64,000 nucleotides of DNA from Erythrophleum ivorense (lineage: Eukaryota > Streptophyta > Magnoliopsida > Fabales > Fabaceae), in assembly GCA_026724425.1 (NCBI GenBank), contig JAIUCV010000076.1:2999501-3063500 (forward strand), read 5' to 3'. The notes beneath the pieces were generated by a model that ran no database searches, had not been told where the DNA came from, and saw nothing but the letters and a program-made list of their open reading frames with translations. The position numbers and the translations under genes are program-made. Shown here piece after piece: positions 1 through 10,340 of the stretch (position 1 is the first letter of the stretch; every line of letters starts with the position of its first letter).

Positions 1-509
1 ATTTAATTAATAAATAGTGGAGGTAATTAATTAAATGTTTAAAAATAATTGTCGTAATTATTTTAATTTTGAAAAATTATTATTTAATTATGGGAATTAT
101 TTAATAATTAAAAGAATTATTTTGATAATTGTGGAAATTATTATTAATGTTTAAATGTTTGGAAAATTGCGTAATTGGCCTGTAGGCGGGGTGATTACCT
201 CACTAAGTATTTATGAAATACTTCAGCATCTCTTATAACCATCTGATGCAGGTAAAAAGAAAGTGTGACCGCGGATTGAGGCCGAGGGATGAAGAGGATG
301 ATAGGATGTTGGTGCATGTTTATTCTTATGTGGCTAGCAAACCGTTTTTAGGTTGTTAGATTTATTATGGCAAACCCGGTGTTTAGGTTGCTAGTATTTT
401 ATTATTTTGGAATTCGAATTTGGTTGTTTGATTTAATACTTATTTACTGATTTATTTAATTGAGTTTTTCCGCACTTGATTAAAAAAAAAAAGAAGCTTG
501 GTTGTTTCA
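1..509 (+). mobile_element. Ty3/gypsy LTR fragment (3' part), plus orientation
   Basis: This is the 3' part of a long terminal repeat related to those at 33.6-50.6 kb, but read on the plus strand. It shares the CTCACTAAGTATTTATGA block, the GATGCAGGTAAAA block and the CGCGG...GAGGCCGAGG segment with the solo LTR at 42868-44113 (reverse complement there). It ends with GGTTGTTTCA, the same end as those LTRs. The beginning lies outside the window, so a full element cannot be judged. A MITE is inserted at its very end. Confidence 0.75.
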
Positions 510-511
510 AG

Positions 512-1122
512 TAGGGGTGGGCATTTTACCCGGATCCGAAAATCTGATCCGGTAATTATCCGAAAATACCCGATCCGGTACCGACCCGATATTTTAATAA
601 TAGATACATTTCTCTTAAGCATTCGGGTACCGGGTATTATCCGGTAATATCCGAGATCCGAACAAGTATCCGAAATACCCGGATTTAAGGTTAATTTTAA
701 ATACTTTAGGTTAATTTTCCCTAAACTTTTTTGTTTCATGTATCTTTGATTACGTTTTTCATATTATTTGATTATTATTAGGTAATTTCGGTTACTTGCT
801 CGGATAATTTAGTTTATACTTTTAATTACTTTCATTTTTTTGTCGATTTTTTTGTTATTATAAATTTTTTTCCGGATTTTCAGATAATTTAAGTTATTTA
901 CCGTATACATTTGGTGATAAAGTAAATGAACCGAGTCCGAACCGAAAGTATTTCTAGATCCAAAAAGTATATCCGGTAATACCCGAACCCGAAGAGAACC
1001 GAACCGAATCCGCTCTGAAATTTATAATTATCCGAACGGATCCTTTTTTCCTAGTACCGAAATACCCAAAATCCGAAATATCCGATCCGAACCCGACCCG
1101 ATAATCCGAACGCCCACCCCTA
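512..1122. mobile_element. hAT-type MITE, 611 bp
   Basis: The ends are inverted copies of TAGGGGTGGGC. They are flanked by a perfect 8-bp target duplication GTTTCAAG at 504-511 and 1123-1130. An 8-bp duplication with short TAGGGG-type ends is typical of hAT transposons. The interior has no coding capacity and is full of short motifs such as ATCCGG, ACCCGA and TACCCG in both orientations, as in hAT subterminal regions. It landed across the end of the LTR fragment, so it is younger than that LTR. Confidence 0.85.
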
Positions 1123-1130
1123 GTTTCAAG

Positions 1131-1419
1131 GATAGTCTCCTCGCTTATCCAGAAAACTAGAGCACGTCAGAATCCTGCATCGTCAGAGAGGAATGATGCA
1201 GATATGTGAAATGCTCTTGCCGAATCTGAAAACGGTGGAGGAGGATCCATGAAAGCGGAAGCCATGGAGAGGTAAGGAAGACTCAAAAAAAGGCCATTGA
1301 GAGCACTTGTGGTTGTAAACAACACCGCCCCACGGCGGAGGAGCCACCGGTAGAGAAATGGGGATTAGGGTTTTACGCCGTCAATTTCGTGCTAGTGTTC
1401 ATGAGAAACACCTTAACTC
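1131..1419. other. Short unassigned stretch between MITE and Copia relic
   Basis: No open frame or recognised motif stands out. It is somewhat more GC-rich than the DNA around it (for example GGTGGAGGAGGATCC and CCGCCCCACGGCGGAGGAG), so it may be an old gene fragment, but I could not assign it. Confidence 0.3.
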
Positions 1420-1985
1420 TGTTGGAATAAGCTTGAAGAAAGTTTGAGAAGGAAGTTTTCATAATCCTAACCAAGTTATGGTTATAAAGAAAAGGAAAAG
1501 TATGTTTAGTAATTATCTAAACATAAGTATTTCCTATTAGAATTATGACTTATATTTTGTTATATATAGATATATCGAGTTGTGACATTCTTTATGAGTT
1601 TAGAGAGAGATTGAGAGCTTAAGTTTTTGATAGAGTTTTCTTAAGCTAACAAAGAGAGTCATTCTTATTCAATCTAGTCATTCTCATTCGTATACAAAAC
1701 TAGATTTTCATATCTTCAAGTTTTCTTAAACTAGATGATGAGGACCAAAACTAGGATCAAACAATCCTAAGAAGAACACAATGACAGAGATCGAAGCTAA
1801 AGTATCTGGAGGATTACGTTCTGCTCGCGGAAGAAGAAAGAGAGATGTTATTATTCATGCTGAATAATGAGCCAAGAAACTTCTATGCAAAAGAGTCAAA
1901 AAAATGGACACTCACCTGTAAAGAAGAGATCCACTCAATCGAAAAAAATAATGTTTGGCTTCTTGATTTGGTCCTCAAACTCAAT
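1420..1985 (+). mobile_element. Copia retrotransposon relic (LTR plus small pol piece)
   Basis: A TGTTGGAATAAG start at 1420 begins an LTR-like stretch of roughly 300 bp. Around 1867-1985 a frame encodes KKWTLTCKEEIHSIEKNNVW. This matches the well-known start of Copia reverse transcriptase, where a Trp, a Cys and an EEIHSIEKNNTW-like motif occur. The rest of pol is missing. An AACTC motif occurs at 1415-1419 and again near 1978, which could be a target duplication or chance. The right edge is therefore approximate. Confidence 0.55.
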
Positions 1986-3000
1986 GATTTTATATGTCTT
2001 CTTCTTCAGACTGGATGTATCTTTCTTCGTTGTTCTTCATGGACTTTCTATTTCTTCTTTACTTTTTGAATACGTTTTTCTCATGCTCATTCCACAAATT
2101 ATCTAACTGTTTGTGCGATCTCTCGAACATTTTCGTTTATTACAGTTCTTCGCTACTACTAACCATTTTAAGTCCAATTTTCAAAATTTGCTAATTCCTA
2201 GTTTGGTGGATGATGCCTAGCGTTTGCTGCTATTTTAAGTGATTAGAAATTTTAGGCCATTTACGATTATCAAGGAAATCATTAATGTTATGCGTGTGTA
2301 TAAAATTATAAATTGCCAATATTAGAGTATATTGCCCAAAGATTGTAGACTGTGAAAAAAATGATAAATTTTCAACTAACATAGACAAAAGCTTTCCTAA
2401 GATCAATCTATATCACCTTCCGGGACTGTATTCGCATTGTGGACGCCTTTTACAAGATCTGTAAGAAATTCTCAGTAAGTAGCCAATTACCAAATATATG
2501 AAAGCTGATTGATTTGGAGATATCTTAATAGGTATGATGCTTTATAGTGAGTTTGCAAGTAGACAAGAGATAATCTTATACACAGTACTTGAAACAAGAT
2601 GTATAGTGGTCAAAATAAGTGATTATATCTGCCTTAAGATATTTTTTGGGGGAGAGAAATTAAGGTATATCATTATGTTGCTTTAGAATTTCACCACAGA
2701 AAAATTCAGCATCCATAACCTCCAAAGTCCAAACCAATGACGTCTCAAAACGTTTAATGAATATTATGTCTGCGACAGCTAGCTCCATGAACATTGTAGA
2801 TGGATAATTGGGATTTTTGGTAAAGGCTTACAATTTTTCTTGCTCCAAGAAAATTCCAAATAGTATGAAATCAAAATTATATTGATCCATGCAGACCTAG
2901 ATTACATCATTGAAATCTCTAATCTATAGCAACTAATATCACAATAAATCTCAGTATATTCTCATTCATATAATCTATAGTAACATGAAGAAGCAGGAAA
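1986..3000. other. Intergenic, AT-rich, nothing recognised
   Basis: Open frames here are short and overlap one another in low-complexity TTC-rich sequence. No repeat structure or known motif was seen. Confidence 0.4.
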
Positions 3001-3034
3001 AAGCTAAGATATTAAGAAACACTTAACATTAGGG

Positions 3035-3244
3035 CTAATTGAGTTTAGCACACTTGAGTTGCCTAAAGTGTTTATGAGCTGCGCGATTTTCTTCAACCGC
3101 CATGTCCACGAATTCTTTACCTTTTTCGTCAGAAAAGATTTTGTTGGAGGGGAAAAAAAGATGAACAAGAGTGTCGATGATGCAACCAAGAAGAGGAATA
3201 CTTGAGCAATTGGATGTAACTCGAGGAACTTGAGGATGATCCAT
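3035..3244 (-). CDS. Possible small hypothetical protein or gene fragment (69 aa)
   Basis: A 69-codon frame starts MDHPQVPRVTSNCSS and ends in the hydrophilic stretch DMAVEENRAAHKHFRQLKC. The amino-acid mix and the locally higher GC content look more protein-like than the surrounding AT-rich DNA. I do not recognise the family. A second overlapping frame (3004-3189) is probably a shadow. It could equally be a relic of a longer gene. Function unknown. Confidence 0.25.
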   Translation of the reverse strand: MDHPQVPRVTSNCSSIPLLGCIIDTLVHLFFPSNKIFSDEKGKEFVDMAVEENRAAHKHFRQLKCAKLN

Positions 3245-3259
3245 ATGTATGGATCTCTT

Positions 3260-4060
3260 GAAATACTGTAAGTTTTTTTTTTCTGGATTACTTGAAATTG
3301 TAAGAGTTAGGAGGAAAAGATATACAAAGTGTATAATGAATGGAAAAGAGAGGTAGATGTGTGGTTAAGTAATCGTAATGGGAAAAGTGACTCGATGTCC
3401 ACGATGAACAACCTAAAGTTCTCACCACCTCTTTATGATATAAAAAAGTGGGTTGATCTCAAGGATCAAATGACTTTCTCATTCTTTTCTACGTGTAACT
3501 TTTGAAAATTCAAAGCAATAATTCATCCATTTGTTAGTTAATATATTATAATATTTTAGAGTTACCTCTATTCACACACACTCTCTCACATGTGTCCTTA
3601 AATTATGATATATGTCACCTTTTTAATTCATTTTACATAATATATTTCCATATACCTAACATCTTATTTTTTTAAATAAAGAAATAATGCTAATATTTTT
3701 TTTTAAATGTTAAATGTTGAAATGAAAGCAATCATATGAGGCTCTCAATCTTAAGCATATGATTAGCAAAAAATATGATAAAATTGTCATATTTATTATG
3801 TTTACTTATGATTTGCATATATTTTGCTTATAATTTGCTTATGTTGTACTTATTTTTGTAAAAACAAAATTTTGACAACTCAGATGAATGTGTATTCCAC
3901 CTAATAGAAATTTGATGCTTTATCTATCTTTACTTAGTATAGATCTCTGCAATAAAAAAGATTAATTATCCCTTTTGCCATTAATGGGAATAATGAAATG
4001 GACTTTTCATTTGCAGTCCTGTACAAATTGCCCCATTTTCTGCGTGTTTTCCTCTAGTCA
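3260..4060. other. Intergenic, AT-rich, nothing recognised
   Basis: Apart from simple AT-rich runs and repeated TTTGCATATATT/TTTGCTTAT words around 3800-3850, I see no structure here. Confidence 0.4.
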
Positions 4061-4066
4061 TCATTA

Positions 4067-4440
4067 ATGTATTTATTTAGAAAAACTAAATTAGGGTTAA
4101 TTGCAGTAGGCTTTATCATATTAAAAGCAGTTTCACTAAACCTTCTAAAGAGAGAAGCTTCATGCCATAACCTGAAGGCGCTACAACTGAGACAATACAG
4201 TTATGCTGAAGTGAAGAAAATCACAAAAGCATTTTCATGCTTACAGAGGAGATCTCTGTGATGGTCGTAAGGTCGCAGTGAAGGTTTTGAAAGATGTTAA
4301 GAGCAGTTGTAAAGAGTTCATTAACCAAGTCGATCACATGTCAACATCGTTGCATTCCTGGGATTCTGCTATGAAGGGTCCAAAAGAGCGCTGGTGTATG
4401 AGTTTCTCATGCATGAGAGACCAAATATGTGGAAGGCTAT
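4067..4440 (+). pseudogene. Receptor-like kinase fragment (LRK10L/PR5K-type), broken
   Basis: The plus strand encodes LKALQLRQYSYAEVKKITKAF. This matches the juxtamembrane start of the kinase domain in LRK10-like and PR5-kinase receptor kinases (family knowledge: YSYAQVKKITKSF). After a loss of the glycine-rich loop and a stop at 4261, a second frame gives CDGRKVAVKVLKDVK with the ATP-binding Lys region. A third frame then gives LGFCYEGSKRALVYEF. The pieces are in family order but in shifted frames with stops between them, and the catalytic half is absent. This is a dead fragment. Its last part is copied in inverted orientation just downstream. Confidence 0.75.
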
Positions 4441-4514
4441 CGTATATAAGTGATATAATATTCAAATAATATTTGTAGTAAAAATCATACACCAGCGCTT
4501 TTTTGGACCCTTCA
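4371..4514 (+). repeat. Inverted repeat of kinase sequence: long hairpin
   Basis: Positions 4371-4401 (31 bases, beginning ATGAAGGGTCC) are repeated in reverse complement at 4485-4514 or 4515. There is one mismatch by eye (an A for a G near the middle). The loop is about 83 bases. The arm comes from the conserved CYEGSKRALVYEF part of the kinase fragment. A transcript would fold into a near-perfect hairpin of about 145 nt, the size of a plant miRNA precursor. Transcription is not shown by the sequence. Confidence 0.8.
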
Positions 4515-4565
4515 TAGTAAAAATCATAGATGTAAAAAATTCAAATAATATTTGTAATAGATAGT

Positions 4566-4609
<44 letters not shown>

Positions 4610-4632
4610 TAATAATAATAATAATAATAATA
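4566..4632. repeat. (AAT)n microsatellite
   Basis: About 22 units of a trinucleotide repeat with single-base interruptions (AAC near 4607, AGT near 4632), next to the hairpin. Confidence 0.95.
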
Positions 4633-4851
4633 GTAATCTAGTAGTATATCGTTTACAAAATTAAAAATTATTAGCTTGATTATTTTAAAGTAAAATAAAT
4701 ACAATTTTCCGTAAGTTTAGTGGAACCAAAAAGAATAAACTTCACAAATAGAAAACACACCAAGTCTAAAGGATCGTGCATGATTTTCTCATTATATCTT
4801 AATATATAATGGTCAATAATTTTTAGGTAGGTTTTCAAGTTTCTTTTGCTC

Positions 4852-4858
4852 TATAAAA
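4852..4858 (+). promoter_or_regulatory. TATA box of the 4951 gene
   Basis: TATAAAA lies about 100 bases before the ATG. The 5' leader between them holds a long poly-A run (4892-4916). The spacing fits a plant promoter with a short leader. Confidence 0.6.
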
Positions 4859-4950
4859 CGGACTCTCGACTCATAAGACCAAAACCACACCAAAAAAAAA
4901 AAAAAAAAAAAAAAAAGGAACGAGAAAATCAATAAATTTTAGAGGATAAA

Positions 4951-5268
4951 ATGATGTTGAGTTTGGGCAAGGCAAATACGTTGCTTTTTGTAGTACTAGT
5001 GGTGGTTATGGCCATCACACTAGCAAACGGGGCTAAACCACTCAAAGAAAGCAAGGCAGCAGCACCTGCACCACTTCTCACCAGAATGAAAGACAAGACT
5101 AAAGAAACCGTTGCATCGGTTGCTGATAAGCTTGGACTCAAAGCACCTCCACCATCGAAATCCAAAGCCAAAGCCAAAAGTCCACCTTCCAAAGCAAAGA
5201 GTCCACCTGCCAAAGGAAAGGGTGCAACTGCAGCTGCACCATCAAAATCCAAACCAAAAGCCAATTAG
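4951..5268 (+). CDS. Small secreted Lys/Pro/Ala-rich protein (105 aa)
   Basis: A single-exon frame of 105 residues. Residues 1-27 form a clear signal peptide: two Met, a KANTLLFVVLVVVMAITLA core and a likely cut after NGA. The mature part is basic. A short amphipathic-looking stretch (MKDKTKETVASVADKLGL) is followed by repeats of SPPSKAK, SPPAKGK and APSKSKPK type. Pro in SPP and AP contexts next to Ala/Ser suggests hydroxyproline glycosylation as in AGP- or extensin-like wall peptides. The high Lys content recalls Lys-rich AGPs, but there is no GPI-anchor tail. An upstream TATA box supports expression. The exact family was not recognised. A plausible role is at the cell surface, by inference only. 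Confidence 0.75.
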   Translation: MMLSLGKANTLLFVVLVVVMAITLANGAKPLKESKAAAPAPLLTRMKDKTKETVASVADKLGLKAPPPSKSKAKAKSPPSKAKSPPAKGKGATAAAPSKSKPKAN

Positions 5269-6640
5269 GAAACGGTTTCTGTTGCTACCGTCTACTTTAT
5301 TAGTGTGTTGATGACAAGTTCTTGATTTTATAATAACCATATATATTTAAATAAACTTAAGAGTTAACAAGTTTCCTCTAGTTTATTGTAAGTAGAGTAA
5401 TGTTTTAGATATTAAAAAGTTGTTTTATTTTAAGATATTTTAGTTAACAACAATCTCACACTACTCAGTCGTCCAAACAAGACATGAAGAAGATGATAAA
5501 GTTTGCGATCATATTCCGTAAATTATCTGATCAGATAAGAGGTCGTTGGGGTTTGAATTGTATTCCAACGTACATATTCACATAATAAGCTTCGATCACT
5601 TTTTTTATTCCCAATAACGGTTTCAGAGTAGACTCTTGTCTTGGAAACACTTGATGCATGCATTGACCATCTCAGGCTCTCAGCAAATCACTTAAAATAT
5701 GGTTGTAAACATTTACCCTATACTTTAATTTAACCCTAAACTCATATGAACTCGACTAAGACTCTAAACCATGTACAAACATAGCTATATATTTAGTTTT
5801 TCTTTTCGGAATATGGTTAGTGGTTTTCTTCAAAGTCATCCGTTCCATTGTAATCTTACAACAATTTTACAAAACAAATACCTCTGTTGTTGTATTATTA
5901 GTTGTAATTTCACAACAATTTAATGACAAATACATATGTTTTTGTTAATTCGTCATAAGTAAGCTTTGACGACTAAATATTTACTTGTCAATTTAGGACA
6001 AATTTACGAAGACTAAATCTTCGAAATTGAGAAGTTTTACAACGTGTTATTTTCGTCGTAAATCTTCGATGTAAATGAAAAGTTTTGATCTTTGATACAG
6101 TTCAATTTTATTTAAACATTAAAGTAGTGCCCTTATGATAAAACCTTGTAAATTCAATTCAAAACTTTGAAGATATTTTCTTAAAAATACAATCTTACCA
6201 AATAATTAAATGTTGTTTCCTTTAACAGAAAATAAATTAAAGTTTGTTTCAAAATGTTTAATATTGAAATCATAACTGGATTATTTAAATATTTTTTTTA
6301 GCCAAACTATTGAATCAGTGATTTGGTTTAAAATTTAGATTGTTTTATATAAAAAATATCCCCTTATTATATTAATGATTTTGTATTTTTTAAAAAAATC
6401 TTATCTTATTGTATTCGACATTTGCTAAAACAATTTAAATTAAAGGTACTTGATTATTTATTTATTAAAATATTTTAAAATCTCCCCTTATTGGAAAATA
6501 AAGATTTCTTTAAAAATATATTTTAAACAGAACTTAAAATGATTTAACTGACTATATTTATCTTCATTTTTAAAATTTAAATGTTATTAGATAATATTTT
6601 TTATTATTAAATTTTTCTCCTAATCAAATAAATTAAGGGG
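5269..6640. other. Intergenic, AT-rich, nothing certain
   Basis: No convincing frames. Around 5840-6080 are repeated CAACAATTT/TTTACAAC and TTCGTCGTAAA/TTACGAAGA words in both orientations, which may be the remains of an old transposon, but boundaries cannot be set. Confidence 0.4.
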
Positions 6641-6664
6641 AAATTTCAAAACTACACATTTTTA

Positions 6665-6879
6665 GGTGTCAATTTTCAAAACTACACCTATAAGATGTTT
6701 ATTTTCAAAATTACATTTGTTTCATTGGGTAAAATAACTCTAAATCCTAAACCCAAAAATCTAACCTTGAACTCTTAAATCTAAACCCTAAACCCTAAAA
6801 TCTAAACCCTAGATAAAGATTAGTGAATCCAAACTTATATATTAAATTTTGGAAGAGTGTAGTTTTGAAAATTGAAACC
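6665..6879. repeat. Inverted-repeat element with telomere-like core
   Basis: Arms at 6665-6687 and 6857-6879 are 23-base inverted copies with one mismatch (core TCAATTTTCAAAACTACAC). Between them, about 6755-6812, is degenerate telomere-like sequence including CTAAACCCTAAACCCTAAAA. No coding sequence. Probably a short Mutator-like or other TIR element remnant. Similar inverted structure, in the opposite orientation, occurs at 20.6-20.8 kb. Confidence 0.6.
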
Positions 6880-6899
6880 CCAAGAAGTGTATTTCTTAA

Positions 6900-8189
6900 A
6901 CTTTCTCATAAATTTATGGATCCATCTCTAATTGCAAATGTACATCTGTATCACATGTAGTTTGTACATAAGTAATATGACTAACTCATGGGAGAATTTC
7001 CACTTATGACCCAAAATTTGTTTTTTTCAAAAAATCTAGACCCAAATTCAAAGTTAAGCAAAAGTAACCTATATGGGTAGAAAAATTACAAAGGTCCCTC
7101 TTATGAACAAACAAAAAATGTTTGCCGCGATTACTATTTTAACTCGGACATGAGGTCTACCTTCGATGTTTACATGTAGACACCAAACGTAGATTAATTA
7201 TATCTGATATTTAAATTATAAAAAATTAAAAAATAATTTGATGAAACCATTTGCATACATAAAAAAGTATAGACATTTTCATCTACGAAAATAATAATTG
7301 CATACAAATAAGTCATTTTAAACTAACATAGACAATTTAGGTTGAAAAGTAATGAAAACATGCGAGGTCTAAGCAAGAGGTCTACGCATTAATTAAATCT
7401 GAAATTTAATTTAAAAAAATTATAGAAAATATTTTGATGGAAAATTTGTATTTATAAACAATATATAGACAATTAGAATCCATATAAAATAAATTTGCAT
7501 GCTAATAAGTCAATTTAAATTAACAAAAACACATTAAGTTAGAAACTTGTAAAACCTTGAGAGGTCTACCAGCGAGGTCTACAAAAAAAAAAAGAATCTT
7601 AAAATTAAATTATAAAATTAATAAAAATTAATTTGATAGTCAACTTGTATGCATAATTAATTCGTATATATTTGACATCTATTAAAAATAAAATTTACTA
7701 AAAACGAATCAATCTATAAGTTTCATGAGTATATGCTTCAAAATGATAAAAGTTTGGTTAGATAGTTTAGGATTTAGTAGTGTAATTTTTAGAGTTTGGA
7801 CAATTTCTATATGAATCATTGTTTTTGGTTCATTTTTTGATTTATATTTAATAGATTTGTTATCCAAACCGTAACTATTGTAAATGGCAAACAAAATTGA
7901 TATTCGGTTCATGTTTTTTTTTAAATTTGTGGTTTAGGGTTTGGTAGACTAGACCTTACAATTAAGGTAAATTTTAAATAAACTGAAATGGTTTAGAAAT
8001 TAGAATAGTGGGAATTCCAAAATTTGAAAACCAATTTAGCGGAAAACAAAATTTTTAAATTTGATAAACCGTCTTCATAGACTGTATTTGTAAACCACGT
8101 TCGTAGACCAAGTTGGTAAACCTCAATAAATTATGGTTTAACCTTAAATTCTTTAGCTAAACCGAAAAAGAAAATATTCTTATCCAGAA
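6900..8189. other. Gene-free, scattered GAGGTCTAC words
   Basis: Several GAGGTCTAC or near copies occur at about 7152, 7366-7386 and 7560-7580, linking this stretch to the denser region at 10.3-11.6 kb. A GCAAAAGTAACC word near 7072 is found inverted near 11746 (GGTTACTTTTGC). These may be two ends of one large decayed element later split by the Helitron. The interior has no coding frame. Confidence 0.35.
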
Positions 8190-9327
8190 TCTCTAATATA
8201 TTAAAACAGAATACACTATGAAAACAACTTTTATCTCATGTATTATTAACAAGAATGCCATTGCTTAGGTGTCATCATTAGATTCACTTTCAAGGGGTTT
8301 AGCAATTAAGTCATAAGTTACTAGAAAATTTACATGAAATGTCATTGCATATTATGTAAAGAATCAAATATGTATTATTCACCTAATCATATATATAACT
8401 ATTAATAAAAAAATTATCATTCTCCTTCCTTAATTGGCAATTACGAAAATAAGTAAATTAGGAATATATGGGATTCAATTTATGTCTATCATAATAATTT
8501 TTTTAAAAAAATAATTATATATCTCCTATCATCTTTGTTTAAATTTATTTTTTAAAATAATTTGAATCACAATATAAAAAATCTAATGAAGAAAATCTTA
8601 AAATTTTTCTGTATATTCTATGATTTGAATTTTTAAAAACAATAATAATCACTAAAACTGTAAAAATTCTCATATTGGATATGTTATTGACTTATTGTGT
8701 GGAGGTGTAGAAATATATTATAAAAAAATAGATGATATGCAACCATATATGAGTAGGAAACCTCATTTAGTAGGAATCCAAATATAAATTATTTTTTATA
8801 TTCGATTTATATGATTTTTAATTAAACTATATAATTAAATCGAATAAAACTATTTTTTATAAATATTTTATTTTAATCAAAATTTTGAATAATACTCTAT
8901 CTGTTTCAACTTTCAATATAAAATTAATTATATTTTTGTTATTTTGACAATTTGGATTTCTCAGATTATTTTCTTATTGGTTAGATTGTTTTGGAATTAT
9001 AATAAAACGTATTTAAGTTTCAAAGAAAAAAAATAGTTTTAATCCGAACATAAAACTTCTTATCTTATTATATTGTAGTCATTTGGATTTTATGTATCTT
9101 GATTAAATCTATCATATTAAATCTATGGCTACAGTTAAATCTTTATTTTTTTACTTTTTAAAAAAAATGGCTTAAGATACTTAATTTCCACACTATAAAC
9201 GAACACAAGAACCAAATTAAGGTAAAAATCCATCGTATAAAATTTTGAAATAGATAAATATACATCTTTTTAATAAAATACAAATTTAGAAACCATCACC
9301 CCGTGCAGGGCGCGGGTACAACCCTAG
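8190..9327 (+). mobile_element. Non-autonomous Helitron, 1138 bp
   Basis: It begins TCTCTAATATATTAAAACAG, the standard start of Brassicaceae Helitrons (TC at the 5' end). It ends with a GC-rich hairpin (CCCGTGC AGG GCGCGGG, one G-T pair) a few bases before the terminal CTAG. It lies between an A (8189) and a T (9328), the A/T target of Helitrons, with no target duplication. The interior is AT-rich and encodes no Rep/helicase, so it depends on an autonomous partner. Confidence 0.88.
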
Positions 9328-10340
9328 TTTTCTAATTAAACGGAAAAATTTATCTTCTTGTATAAAAGAAAAGAAACCTTAATTTTTGTTAAAAAAAAAG
9401 GAAAAAACCTCTTTCTTCAAACGGCGCTCGCTTCCCTCTCGCCGTCGCCATCTCCTTCTCCTTCTCGTTCTCGCCGTCGCCGTCTCGTTCTCGTTCTCAC
9501 AATCGCCGTCACCGCTGTTTCGTTCTCGCCGTTGCCGCCGTGTCGCGTTCTCGCCCTCCTCTCTCCCTCCTCTCTCGCTGTGAGCGTTCTCCCTTGCATG
9601 TTGTCTTAGAGTTAAGCCTTGTTCTTCTTCTTGTTCTTTGTCTGTCTTAATCCCTCTAATGCTTCTTTTCTTTCTCCGTCTTCACTTTTTTGTTTTCTCA
9701 TACTACATCTGTCGAGAAAGAAATCAAGCCTCTCCGGGGAATTCACGAAGCTTTCATCTTCTCTGTCTGCCTTGATAAATATAATCAATAGCAAATCAAT
9801 TTTAAGAAGAGAACCAAGTTAAAAGAACTTCCATGGTTACCTAGCTAATGCTCTCATGCACAATACCAAGACGAGAGAAATTGGTCAATATAAGCTTAGA
9901 GAAGAACCAACATGCTTACCATTGGTACACTAATGGGAGCAAAAGTTCTTTGCCTCTGTGATTAAGAGAGAAGGGTGCAAAATTACTATTTGGAAGCTAT
10001 ACTTTCTACCCAATATAAATGGACTTTTTGATAGAAAATGGAATCTATACTTTCTTATCCGACATATGTCATCTTGATCAAATGGATTAAGAGAGAAGAT
10101 AACTTTACAAGCTACACTTTCTTATCCAACTTATGCCATCTTCATTGTTAAAATAGCTAATGCCATGTGTATAACCATCCCACAAGCACAACATTCTCCC
10201 TCCTCTCTTCTTCTCAACCTCAAAATACCATGTAGTTTCTCTCATCGTCCATACTCCATACACAGAAGCCAAACAAACCATTAACTGCATGAAAACAAAT
10301 GCAAATCACATTAATAAAATTAGCCGGATACACAGTTGAT
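9328..10340. other. Low-complexity CGCCGTCGCC tract and unassigned DNA
   Basis: From about 9418 to 9600 the plus strand is an imperfect repeat of CGCCGTCGCC, CGTTCTCGCC and CTCTCGCC words, far more GC-rich than its surroundings. The frames across it are Ser/Arg/Leu-biased and not convincing. Around 10080-10145 a block ATTAAGAGAGAAG...CTACACTTTCTTATCCAAC repeats one at about 9960-10065. The minus-strand frame 10105-10290 (61 aa) has a protein-like composition (Trp, Tyr and Gly rich) but no recognised domain. Confidence 0.35.

Noticed and set aside
9358..9822. Ser/Pro/Arg-rich frames (60-83 codons) in the CGCCGTCGCC tract
   Set aside because: Low-complexity sequence open in several frames on both strands. 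No family match.
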